Shown one piece after another: positions 24,549 through 35,994 of a stretch of 64,000 nt of DNA. A model generated the notes under the pieces. The model had not been told where the DNA came from. It saw only the letters and a program-made list of their open reading frames with translations, and searched no databases. Every line of letters begins with the position of its first letter. Position 1 is the stretch's first letter. The DNA comes from Hypericum androsaemum. Its lineage: Eukaryota > Streptophyta > Magnoliopsida > Malpighiales > Hypericaceae. A program made the translations under genes and the position numbers. The DNA is taken from contig OZ023189.1 in assembly GCA_963995505.1 (NCBI GenBank), positions 16,019,495-16,083,494 on the forward strand, given 5' to 3'.

Positions 24549-25173
24549 CAGATCCAGGCCACTATGGACATCCAGGGAGTGCATAACAAATGAGGACTTC
24601 TCCTTGGATGTGGGAATTTGAGCTTGGATTGTGGGACCATGGTTACTATCTAAAAGTTCGGAGTGCAACTGAACATTTGCTGTATCAGCCGTTATTTTAT
24701 GGCTCGACTTAAAAAGTTTTAAGCGTTTGACGACGCCTCGATACTCGACTCTGAATACCGTACATTCATCGGAAAAAAATCTGAACAGATTGTTTACCTT
24801 GATGGAGCTGTATCATTCTTCATATGAGAGCGAGCCTTTACACCAAAATCTTGAATCGCTTTCTTTCGGATTTGCCCGTTGACATAAAAGAAGAAACCAA
24901 AGGTATAACCCCGACTGTATTGAACATTCCAAGATCGAATTTACATTAATGATAAAATCCCATACTACTAACATACACCCCTATTAAAAAGTTAAGTTCC
25001 TGAAGCCTGTACAAAGCTTAACATTAGCCCATGATGATCTTGGACCATGGGATAACGTTGAAACAGAAAATGACCCGATGATGATCAAGACCTATGTCAA
25101 GGTGGTTACAGCTAAGTGGACCCTATCCGCCACTATCAAAAATTTGCTCAATATGACGGTGTCACCGGGTGGA

Positions 25174-28100
25174 TCAAGATACCGTTCTTCCATGGCAAAT
25201 CGATGCGACGTACAAATTCTTCACCCACTTTTCCTGCAAGATCATCGCTAAACCTGAGGTCCCGCAGAGGAGAAAACGGAGAAAGGAGTACTGAACCGGA
25301 AACTTAGCGTACCTTGACATGCGTACTGGGAAAAGCGGTAGTTCTTAGTGTCTCCTGCGTTTCATCAGCAGGTTTCCTTCTAGGAACGCTAAGAATGAAA
25401 GCAGCCTGGTCCCAAGTTGCAGCAGTTGCAGTGATTCGATATCCAGAGTCCCAACGCCGATGAATGCCCTCGCTAGGATAAAGGAAATCCAGCTCGACAA
25501 CCTGAAAACAATACAAAGTAAAAGGTAATTCTACTTGTTTCTTTTTAATCTGAAAGGAAAGGAAAGCTAAATTCTAAGTGATACTCTTTTAGCCAAGATT
25601 CATAATGGGGTATCTGGAAAATTGAAGACCTGGCGTGCATATCCAGCACCACGAGACATGACAACTGCCCATCTACTTCCTGAAGTGGCCATCGCCGTAA
25701 CATGGAAGCCTTCCTTCCATTTTTTGTTTATCCATTTAAAGGGAAATGCGTCGCTAACTTTATAGGACTGTTGCAAGTAAACTGTGCCTGGAACCACAGG
25801 ATATAGTCGAGCAAAGTAAAAAAGGTTAAACCACAAGATACTATAGCAAGAACCTCCAATGAAAATGACATAACAACCAATTGAACACTTTAGACTAACC
25901 CTTTGACATTACAACTAGCGAACTGCCATTCGCAGCTCCAGCGACTGCACTGATGTAATAATTTTTTTCCCAGTGCTCCATTATCCATTCCTTCAGAAAC
26001 AAAGCTAAGTTAGCAAGCATCCATAATTCTGAGTTGTAACAAAGCAAAATATTCCCAAGATTAACCAAGGCACAAGTACCTTGTGAAGAAAATACGGAGA
26101 GAGTTCATAGACTTGTGCAGTGAAACCAGTACCGGCATCCAAAATAAGGGCCCAAAGATTTTGGCAGGAAGCTACACTACTAATATACAACCCATCCTCG
26201 GTTCCTTTGTCAATGTGCTGTGCGAGCCTTGAATCAGCAACATTGTAATGATACCTGTGCAAATCAAGGGAATCACAAATATGAGGAAAGGGATAAAAGA
26301 AGAAGATACATGTTTCAAACTGAAGAGACACGCAACGTGACTCATTAAAATGGTGAAGGGGTATCAGGGAGCAACAAGTGAGAAAATTAGAACTTCAGAA
26401 GGGAGTACAAAACCTCGTACCTTTGCTTCATAGGTCTCCTGGAATTGTACACACTAATCCATTGGCTTGCAGGCATTCCCATTCGAACCTTCTTTCTAGG
26501 ATGTTCATCATCTTCGTCATCCAATGTGGACCGGCCCCTCTTTTGGCCAACTTGACAAATAAGCTTCATGAAATGACAGAGATCCATTTGAGATTCAAAT
26601 TCTTCAAAAGCACACTTGTGTAAGCAGATTGCTAAGCAAAATCCAAAATATACTAGCATGGACGGGAATCAAATAGGAAGAGAAAATAAAGGAAAGCTAG
26701 AAAAAAAAAGTACAAGTACCTTCTGAGCACCTTCAGTGTTAATTGGCCTTATATCTGGATTTGGACCCACTATCCCATCAAAAAGAGAAATGTACTTTGC
26801 ATACTCAGGCTCCTCATCAAACTTTAAATTGACCACATATTCAACAAACTGTTTGAAAGGCAGTGGACAGAAGCAACAGAGGGATTCTGGAGATGTCCCC
26901 ATCTTCTTCTTGCAAACAAGAAATCCTTTATTCTCCCCCTATGAAAATAATATCATGTCAAATAAGGGGAAAAGGCAGCAATTTAAAAATAAAACAAGAT
27001 TTTTTTATCCAGATTATCTGACAGATAAAACTGGATATATGAGCAATAAAGACCATGAAAAATAAAATAAGTTTTAGGACGAGGACACACCTGGTACCCT
27101 TGCCAAGGCAAGCGGCCGCGGAGAAGGAAAATTAGTGTGTAAGCAAGAGATTCTAAATCATCTCTTCTGCTACATGTTCTTCCCAAATGGGCATGTACAC
27201 CTGCATACCGTACTGTTCCTCTGATAGATAAAATAGACAAGTTAGAAAAGCTTAATTATTTCACTAGAAACGTATACAACAAGATAAGAATATTATATGC
27301 ATATAAAGTTTCCAACACATAGTAGTGATCAAACCTGAATACATCCGGCCTTTGGTCATACTCCACATGCAGACCTGTTGAAGCATCTCGCCATTTGGTG
27401 GCTGATCATTTAAATATTTTAACAAACAATTAGTCATTAAGAAAGTAAGCAACATCTAACTTTCCAGCAATATCATTTCCTCAATGAAAGAAATCAATAG
27501 TTTTGCCAATTACCTAAACCAAGATCAACAAGAAACAACTTTTTCTCATCAGGAGTTCCAGGCTGACCCAGCAAGAAATTCTCAGGCTTCACATCTCCAT
27601 GGACATATCTGCAAAAGCATTTTTTTGTCCTCTACTTTAACTACAATTCATTTTGTTTAACAAGACTTTCTCTTTAACTGCAATTCAATACCCTACAAAT
27701 TCCAGTAAAGTATGCAACATCATATATTACCCTCTGGAGTGGATCTTTTCCAGAATTGATATTGCTTCAATTGCAATACATGCAACCATTTCAGTGGACA
27801 TCCTGAACCGAAGAAATCAGATACGTAAGACACCTCAACTAAACAAGCCATCAAGAAACACAAGAATATTGAAGATTTGACTCACGCGTGAGAGTTATTA
27901 TTCCAAACATCCCACAAGCTAGGACCCAACATATCCATCACCTGACAACATAAATTATTAAGGTAGAACACTTTAAAACCAAGAAGAAGAAGCTTAAAGA
28001 TGATGTCATATCAAGCTTCAGTGACATAGAATCAATAAGCCAATGCGAAGGTACATACCATGATATAATAGTCACCTTGCCGACCCTTGTAGTGCACTCG

Positions 28101-29345
28101 GGGAACACCATGACTACCACCTAAGAAGCTGTTCCATTTCCAGATATTTGTTAGATCCAATATGTAAGTCACTCAGGAGAGACCGGCATTTAAAAGAGGA
28201 ATTGCTCACCCGTAAACTTGCCATTCGTAAGGCGGTCCATAATTGCATCCTTTGCTGCTTTTATGCTCGAATTTCAGAGCCATCTATGATTTGAAATTCG
28301 TGGAAGTGAGATTTAGAGAACAATATTCAAGAATCAAAGCTGTGAAATCTAAAAGTTGTATTGGGTTGCATACCTCAAGAGCTCCAGGGCCATTTCTCTC
28401 ATTAGAATTCACATAATTTACACGCCGGCCCACATAAACTTGACCAAAACCACCCTTTCCCAACTTTCTTTCTATTTTGTAAGTTGGTGAACCGCCAACC
28501 GCGACCTGTGGAAACAGCATCACTTTAAATGCAACTTCTGAGAAGTACGGACATCCAACAATGTCCCTGCTACAAATCCACTATCGAAGTTCTACACAGT
28601 TTGCAACTAATTCTTGTCAATAGACTATGGATATAGCAACTAATCAATGGGGATGGTGAGTGATGACATCTACAAGGCGAGGGAAAGGTATCAATCTTTC
28701 CGGTCAGGTTCAGAATGTATCTCTCCATCACAGAAAGCAAAAACCTCTGGGATACAGAGAGTAAGAAAAGGAACTCAGAAAAAAATCCCAGGAAAGGAGT
28801 AGGAACAACAACCATTACCAAGATAACAGAAAAGATTATAACAAAACAAAATTTAATGGACAAACAACACTAACCTTGTCCGGAATTGGGGCGGTACTTC
28901 CCTCATCTTCCTTGACCTGTCCTTTATCGTTACTCTTCCCACCGCTATCATGCTCATCCATTGGCTTCTCCCCAACTTCCGCCTCCTTCTCCTTATCACC
29001 GCCCACAAAACCCCTGACTGCACTACTGTGGTTATCGTTATTATTAATATCCTCGGCACCAGCACGATCAGCTACCCTATCATCCACCACCACCCGCAGC
29101 TTCTCCTCCTCGGCCGCCCTACTGTTATTCCTCCTCTTGTTACCCCTCCCTCTATTAGCGACAGTGACCCTCTTCCTATTGTTAACCGGAGCCGCCTCAA
29201 CAGCAGCTGCAGCAGCAGCAGCAGCAGCTTGTCGTCCCCGGGTCCTCGCCGCGATCCCTTCCCCGACCGCCTCCACCAGCCGCTGCCGCTTAGAAGCCGA
29301 AATCGCACCCCGGCCACGTCGCAATGCGCTACGCAGCACGGGCAT
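25174..29345 (-). CDS. MUT9-like kinase (MLK), plant casein kinase I-group protein kinase
   Basis: Nuclear Ser/Thr kinase of the MLK/PPK family; Arabidopsis members phosphorylate histone H3 and clock/light proteins such as cryptochrome 2 and PIF3. Sixteen coding exons join in phase to 733 residues: 29345-28875, 28505-28374, 28283-28210, 28128-28059, 27941-27886, 27802-27731, 27608-27514, 27401-27335, 27220-27091, 26938-26720, 26563-26421, 26254-26080, 25990-25900, 25787-25630, 25501-25313, 25233-25174. Residues 1-157 are a basic, low-complexity extension with an Ala run. The kinase domain has GKGGFGQV (173-180), Lys205 in MALKFEH, catalytic HGDVKPEN (295-302) and DLG (320-322, in place of DFG, usual in this family). 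Exon 11 contains a basic HPRKKVRMG, a likely nuclear signal. The C-terminal region ([12 protein letters not shown] to the stop) matches the family's conserved end. It is convergent with the SHH gene, with 625 bp between stop codons. Confidence 0.95.
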
Positions 29346-29708
29346 CGTTCATTCTCCGATCGCAATTCCCCACCACTAGCCCAGACCAGCAAATTCCCTA
29401 AACCCTAAAAACCCAAAACAAATGAACAAAATTTTCACTCTCTCGCATCCAAAAGCAACCACCTTTAAGTGGTAATTAGCGCAATCATGGGATCTAAATA
29501 ACTTACCGGGGGGGGGATCGGCTTCGAGACGGAGAATCTAATTGAAGCGGAGGAATGTGGGCGGTTATTGGAAGGGGAAATTAGGTATTCGGGTTTGGGA
29601 TTAACGGATCCGGGTTAGAGAGAGGCTTGAGCTATCCGCGAGGACGGTACGGGGGGTTGGACTTGGAGGGGAAGCAACGGAATTTTGGGGGTTTTAGTAA
29701 TAATTTAA

Positions 29709-30575
29709 GAGAAAATTACTCTCAAGTCCCTTGAGTTTACTTAAACATACTCAAAAGTCCTTCTTGTTTGCAAAATACACGCTGACATCCCTTTTGTTTT
29801 TTTTATTACATTTTCGGGTCCCTAAATGAGTTTTTTTCTTTTTTTTTTGTCATTGAAATGACAAAAATACTCTTAGGATAAAAAAATTGCTCACATCATC
29901 TATTCTTCTTCCTCAAACAAAACATCTACTCCGATCAAAAAGATGGAAAGCAAAATACATTTACACTTATAATTCATCGCAAGTCCTAGCTATCAAATTT
30001 GATCCAGTCTAACCTAACCTTGAAAAGGGTAGATCGGGAATGGAAAGGGGAGAAAATTATACACCGGAGGCAATGACGACGCCGGTGAAGACAGGGAGGA
30101 AGGTGAGGTAGGTGAGCCAGTGCTCGCGGCAGAGGGTGATGATGTAAGTGAAGATGGCGGTGAAGAAGGGGGGGAAGCGGAGGGAGACGTTGCTCGATTG
30201 TGTTTAGTTCGATTGTGTTTGGGAATTAAGATCGATTGTGTTTGAATATGATTTCTAGGGTTTTGGTTTTGGGAATTTATTCTCTCTCAAGTGGAAAGAG
30301 AGGAAGAAAGTTAATTTAGTTTTGGGTTTGAGGTAGAAAAATATGATGATGTCACTGGCTAGAGGTAGAAGAAGAGATGATGTCAATATTTTTTTGTTCT
30401 AGGGGTACTTTTGTCATTTTTATGACAAAAAATGAAAAAAAAAGGTTGCTAACGTGCGCCAGAGACCCAAAAGTATAATAAAATCAAACATGATGGATGT
30501 CAGAGTGTATTTTACGAACAGAAGAGACTTTTGGATATATTTAAGCAAATCTGAGGGACTTGAAAATAATTTGCC
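29709..30575. mobile_element. Pack-MULE-like element with a 10-bp target duplication, carrying a translocator gene fragment
   Basis: Both ends are inverted copies of about 130 bp sharing AAATTA(C/T)T.TCAAGTCCCT, a TTGCTTAAATAT-like block, AAAATACACTCTGACATCC and a TTATTATACTTT-like block. It is flanked by AATAATTTAA on both sides (29699-29708 and 30576-30585), the length expected of Mutator-like elements. No transposase is present. The GC-rich centre holds a sugar-phosphate translocator fragment. The element starts about 360 bp upstream of the kinase ATG at 29345, so it lies in that gene's promoter region. Confidence 0.85.
30062..30195 (-). pseudogene. Captured fragment of a sugar phosphate/phosphate translocator (TPT/NST family) gene
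   Basis: The minus strand reads in one frame [18 protein letters not shown] and then [18 protein letters not shown] and TGVVIASG, followed by a stop. This matches a conserved stretch of plant plastid-type and Golgi translocators (NVSLR ... PFFTA(V/I)FAYL ... REAWLTY ... [11 protein letters not shown]). About 14 residues expected between SLR and PFFTA are missing, without breaking the frame. The fragment covers only about two membrane helices and cannot be functional alone. Its GC content is much higher than that of the flanking TIRs. Confidence 0.75.
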
Positions 30576-30585
30576 AATAATTTAA

Positions 30586-31850
30586 TGGGAATATCGAAAT
30601 GACGGCGAGATCGGAATTGACAGTTGGTGACGTGGCATAATGAGCAGCGTCGATTGGCTAGTTTACAGGTCGTTGCTTTTGGGGTGTTTTGTCCATTTTG
30701 GGCTTAATGGGGAGCCCATGTCCCCAATCTTAACCCTGCCTGAGCCCAGGCCCATTAGGGGTTTTACTTCTGATGGACGGGGGCCCCCACATGACGTGTC
30801 CTACTCCTGGCAAAGTGGTCGAGTTCCGGAAGTCTCATTCTGGACGTGCCGTCTTTCTTTGGTCGTCTGCTCGTGGACGACAGATGATTTCAAGGGTTGC
30901 TTCCTTTTTTTTCCCTTGAAACTAATTAATATATCTAAATTAAATAGAATTGATTAGGACATGGATTTGAAGGCCCGTGGACAGGGTGAGTAATTGGTTC
31001 GAACTGGACTGATTCGATCTAAATCATGAGAATCGAGAACTAAAAAGAGGAGAGGCATTATGTCCGAACTAATCCAATTAAGTTATGGATCCGAACTAGA
31101 ACTGAAACAAAAAAGTTGTTATGATCCGATCCACAACGAGGACGAAAAAATCATGATAAACAGACAATCAATCTACTGAACGAAAAATACTGTACATCTA
31201 AAAATTGAGCTATGAAAAAATATGGTTTATAAATTGTAACTCCATCACGTACTTGAAAATATAAAGTTCAAACTTTTCTATGAACTCATAGAGATAAATA
31301 AATGTTATCTAAAAAAATCATCTATCATTAAAAAAATTGCACATCTAAAAGACTAAAACTTCTACGCCATTTATTAATTAAATATTGTGGTTTAATATAT
31401 ACTATAATGATAGATATTTGATGCATGGTGTGGAACTTCACCAATATTCATCGTTCAACTCCGCCATCATTAATGGTCTCAGAGGCATAAGCAAACAAGT
31501 GATATCAAATTATATATTAGATGCTTACAACAATAATAATTTATGATGAAAATAATTAAAAAATATAAAACTTAACACAATTGGTGTTTGTACCTGTGAT
31601 TTGAAAGATTGCTGGATTTAAAGAAAGGAGGAGTCGTGGAAAAAATTGATAAAACCTAACAAACATCCGGCACTATTTATATAGATTAGGGCGAGCGCCA
31701 ACCATGTAATTTAATGAGAAAAATGCAGTTTGGTCCGAATCTTTATGGTTTTCTGCAAAAGAATCCAGACCAAAACTATGAACCATTTTTTGACAAACAA
31801 AAACCGAAATGAACCAATTTATTTTGGATCTGAAAAAATTTTATACATTC
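30586..31850. other. Intergenic stretch between the Pack-MULE-like element and tRNA-Lys
   Basis: No gene is supported; the open frame at 30640-30957 resembles nothing known. T6 on the minus strand at 31838-31833 serves as the terminator of the tRNA gene. Confidence 0.5.
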
Positions 31851-31922
31851 GCCCACCGTGGGGCTCGAACCCACGACCACAAGGTTAAGAGCCTTGCGCT
31901 CTACCAACTGAGCTAGACGGGC
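31851..31922 (-). tRNA. tRNA-Lys (anticodon CUU)
   Basis: The minus strand gives a 72-nt cloverleaf: acceptor GCCCGTC pairs with GGTGGGC (two G-T pairs), box A TAGCTCAGTTGG, anticodon loop CTCTTAA with CTT, and box B GGTTCGAGCCC. No intron is present. A T6 pol III terminator follows within about 15 bp (31838-31833). The CCA is not encoded, as usual for nuclear genes. Confidence 0.97.
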
Positions 31923-34584
31923 TTATTGTTATAATTTCTCAATATTGTATATAAATCTATAAATACGTAATCGCGTGGAACTGTATTAGCCCATGTACAA
32001 ATACGTGGGAACTAAGGACGGCAAACACAATGGAAACTAAAGAAATACTATTGGAAACTGAGAGGCCATCGTCTGTCTTCGGACATTTTTTTTTGGTCAA
32101 GAGGGAACTAGCAGAAGTTTTATTTATTCAAAAGTAGAAATTATAACTCATCGCGGAAATGAGATGTCGCTAATGTCTTTTAACAATAGAGTTTTAATTC
32201 TCGCTGGGAAAGTACAAAAGTGATGCGTTCCTAAAGGGAGATTGAACCCATGATTGTCTTCGGAAAGTTTAACGCTCGAACCGGTGGTCAACTAGGATGG
32301 ACAAGCACAAAGGTGAGTAATATGGAAATTGAAATGAAATAAACCCAGAAAAAAGTGTAATAATAGAAGACTTAGAATAAAAGCCACACAGGAGTGGAGA
32401 TCAAATACTGGAGTTCAGATATTGGAAGTGATCATTCTTTTTTTTTTCCAGAACTAAGAGCTTGACAACAGTAAACACCATAAAGTTAAAGGAGATATGC
32501 ATCCAGTTATTCAATTTAACAATGCCTTTCATGAACTGGACAAGAATAAACTTTCTAAAATTGGCAAATCCAACGGATCCAATTCTGCCACTTTTTTTTT
32601 GCAAAGTAATTCTGCCACATAATTATATTAATGGACCTAGTGGAGCCCCATAGTTAGGTACTAGGATGTGGATAAGAACTAGTACCTTTTGGAAGGCCTA
32701 ATTTCTTTGGGGAACTAGAGCAACAAATGTAATCAGGAAATGAGAGAAATAGAAGATAAAAAAAGGAGATTGCTTCTTAAATAATGATATCTAAATCACC
32801 TAAATAAAATATTTAATTTGATGTTTGAGGATGCATGAACTTGTCGTGTAAGTGGGGATCACGTACATGTGAATTGGAAAGTGAGATTAAACTTTGGATC
32901 TGAAATTTACTCCATACAATTAGTTTATCTGCGGGGATTTCCATTTTTATTGGAAGTCCTTCAAGATCTCGGAGGATATTCTAATTATTCGTGTTTCAGA
33001 CTCACCTTAATCTAATATTCTAAGACCGAGACTAATTCATAAGATTTTTAAATAGTGACAAAAAAATTTCAATGAATATTTTTTTAAGTATCTTTCAATG
33101 AATATTTAACATTATTATTTTAGAGGTGCATCTGCACTACCCTCCTCCGGTGATAAATCTAGCCCTTGTATCAAGAACGATATAAAGTTGCGACTATGCA
33201 CTTCGTTAAAAAATATACTGTTGTAACATTTTTTTTAAGATAGAAATTATATTATAATTAAAACTGAACATATTTAACCAGCCAATTGAATGGATGGTTA
33301 AAACATGTTCAGCTTGACCCTTGCAGATCCTAGAACTAAAAAATTAAGCTAACGAAACTAAAAAAGAAGAAAGTGTGTTGAAACCCCTAGTAACCAACAG
33401 GTACCTCCTCCTCAAAAAAAAAGGTACCAAGTTGCACTCGTGATATCTCTATACTTTTGTCCTGGTAAAATTCAAAGAGAAAAAATCACAATGGGAAAAT
33501 AACACTCCAATATCACTCGGTTAATTCCAAAAGAAAAAAAGAAGAATTATAAAACCTAGAAAGGAAAAAAAACCTAAGAAAACTTTTGACTTCTTAGAAC
33601 AATTTTCTTACATATTGATATAAGTGCATGTGCATGCTCGTTCAATATTAAGTTGATATATCCATGTCTAGGAAACTTAGGTATACCAACAATATTGAGT
33701 CGATATATCCATGTCTAGGAAACTTAGGTAAGAGGGATTAATTCGATAAATTGATCAGATTCGCTTTACATATAATCATCTTAGAAACAAACATTAATCA
33801 AACGAGGACAGCACTTAGGTCTCCAATTGGGTTTCTCTCTTTTAAGAAAAGTAATGTACATGTCCGTATCCATATAATTGGTACGAGTTGCCTGAAAAGA
33901 TTGAGTTTAGATGTGCCTTTAACAACAATTAGCTTGCAGCCAAAAATGAAACAAGCATTCTCTCAACACAGCCGTTTCACTTTAGATACATTTTTTTAGC
34001 TTTTCCCCGCCGGCTTTTCAAGAAACATAGATATATGTACCATCTTTGCTTCTTCATAACTTAATTACTAGACCCGAATATAAGATATATCAAATGAGTT
34101 ATCAATCTAGTCCTGACCACAGTCCGGTTTGAACTGGGTGTAGTAATTTTTAATTAATTTTATATTGAAGAATTACCATTCTCAACATCTATCAAATGAT
34201 CAAACATATAGAGTTTCTAATTTCTAGGGTCTGCATCTTTCATGCTGTAGCAAAGATGACTTCTTGAAGGAATTAGTAATGTCAATTTTGTCACATAAAG
34301 AAGACAAAAGGTAATTTCGAGAAATTAATAATGTCCATTTTTTTCGGATAAAGAAGGCAAAAAGTAATTTCATGTGTGCGATGCCAGGTGTTCAAGGCTT
34401 GAATGGCTAATTAGGATTTAGAATCCTGCCAATAACGAGGCTCATCCAACAACTCCAGAATATTCACAATAATTCATTCAACTGATAAACAAATTATAGT
34501 TCTCAAATAACACGTTAATTTTTTTTATCTCAATTTCCAATCCAAATTTTTTAAGGTTATGAGCTGAATGTGTAGATTTTAACA
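31923..34584. other. AT-rich intergenic stretch without a supported gene
   Basis: Contains a short duplicated phrase (CGATATATCCATGTC-type, 33655-33735) and otherwise AT-rich sequence. The end (about 34500-34584) looks like a worn LTR end (TTTTAACA) leading into the TRIM array. Confidence 0.45.
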
Positions 34585-35005
34585 TAGTATCAGAGCAGGT
34601 TGATCTTGTACCTATAGTTGTCATCGCATGTTTTCTATTTCATCGCACGTTAGCCAAAGTCAAAGCTTATACAAACTTCGACCTGATGAGATTCGTTTGA
34701 GGGGGCGTGTTGAGATTAAAATATTGCTAGTTGGAAGAGTGTTGGACTTGTTTACAAGTATAAAAAATCTAGCTACCCATAGCGTTAATATTTTATTTTG
34801 GATATGTAGATTTTAACATGGCATTAAATAGGCTGATCTCGTGTCCATTCTTGTCATCACATGACACATGTTTCATTGTACGCAGGCAAAGCCAAAGCCT
34901 GTGCAAACTTCCAAATCGATGAGTTTTGTTTGAGTAGGTGTGTTGAAATTATCACATTGCTAATTGCAAGAATGGTAAACTTGTTTTATATACACATTGT
35001 CTTAC
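34585..35005 (+). mobile_element. Tandem TRIM-type retroelement: internal-LTR-internal-partial LTR
   Basis: A PBS-like TAGTATCAGAGC (34585-34596), related to the initiator-tRNA-Met primer site, follows TTTTAACA. A 123-bp internal part ends in the purine-rich GAGGGGGCG. Then comes a 111-bp LTR (34708-34818; TGTTGAG...TTTTAACA), a second 122-bp internal part (34819-34940) and the start of another LTR (34941 on, TGTTGAAATT). Equal spacing and matching borders show two repeating units; no coding frame is present. Confidence 0.65.
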
Positions 35006-35391
35006 GTTTTTTTGCGCACAAGTACTGAAGATCACTTATTGATGGTCCTATGGCAGCCTTTCACCCACTATTTTTTTATTTAATTTCGTTTTGTAGACTT
35101 TGCTTTTATATAATCAAAGAAATCCATATGCCTGAAGAATGATTGTCTTAAAGTAAACCTAAATTGCATTGGAAAAGTTGGACTATATAAAGAGGGAAAG
35201 TGATAGATGTACGACGTGTCATGTATAATTCACGAGCAACTTAGATATACTCTAATACAAATAAAATGGCCAATTAATTTGTGACGAGATCTATATCAAA
35301 ATTAATTGCACCTAATCGAGTATCTCATCTGTATCCGGAGTTAATTAACTCGTGCACCATGAGTTTTCAACATGATTATCCTTAAAAAATA
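35006..35391. other. Short intergenic stretch, nothing recognised
   Basis: AT-rich sequence between the TRIM array and the foldback element. No repeat or coding sequence is recognised. Confidence 0.5.
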
Positions 35392-35994
35392 GGAAAAAGT
35401 CTACTTTAGTATCCTATGGTATCGCCCAAAATTACTTTAGTACCATGTGGTAAAACACTGACCAATCGAGTCATACTTATTCCAATTAACATCAAAAAGG
35501 TCTTCGGGCAGCTGCTCGGACCCGCCCGAACCCTGCCCGGACTACTTGGCCAGCCACGTCACCAAAATTTGATGACATGGCGCCACGTGGACATCCATCT
35601 TCTTCCCTCTCTTCCTCTCCTCCTCCTCCTCCTCGTCCTTCTCTGCCCACTTTGCCCACTTTGGGAGGACGAGGAGGACGAGGAGGAGGAGGAGGAGGAG
35701 GAGGAGGAGGAGGAGATTGCCCACTTTGGGAGGACGAGGAGGAAGAGGAGGAGGAGGAGGACGAGGAGGACGAGGAGGAGAGGAAGAGAGGGAAGAAGAT
35801 GGATGTCCACGTGGCGCCATGTCATCAAATTTTGGTGACGTGGCTGGCCAAGTAGTTCGGACGGGTCCGGGCAGCTGCCCGAGGACCTTTTTGATGTTAA
35901 TTAGAATAAGTATGACTCGATTGGTCAGTTTTTTACCACAGGATACTAAAGTAATTTTGGACGATACCACAGGGTATTAAAGTAGACTTTTTCC
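35392..35994. mobile_element. Foldback (long hairpin) element, nearly perfect inverted repeat of about 250-300 bp arms
   Basis: The left arm starts GGAAAAAGTCTACTTTAGTA and the right arm ends with its complement; matching continues inward through GGGCAGCTGC, GGCCAGCCACGTCACC, GCGCCACGTGGACATCCA and CTTCTTCCCTCTCTTCC to a centre of GAG repeats (about 35670-35715). Flanks are A-rich (AAAAAATA-like on both sides), compatible with an 8-10 bp duplication. The open frames on both strands are mirror images caused by the inverted repeat and are low in complexity (Arg/Glu or Ser/Pro runs); they are not genes. The tips match those of the element at 12261-14332. Confidence 0.8.

Noticed and set aside
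28876..29408. Plus-strand open frames of 152-167 residues
   Set aside because: Antisense shadow of the GC-rich first exon of the kinase gene.
35416..35980. Several open frames of 87-142 residues on both strands
   Set aside because: They are mirror images produced by the inverted repeat and its GAG core, rich in Arg/Glu or Ser/Pro; no domain is present.
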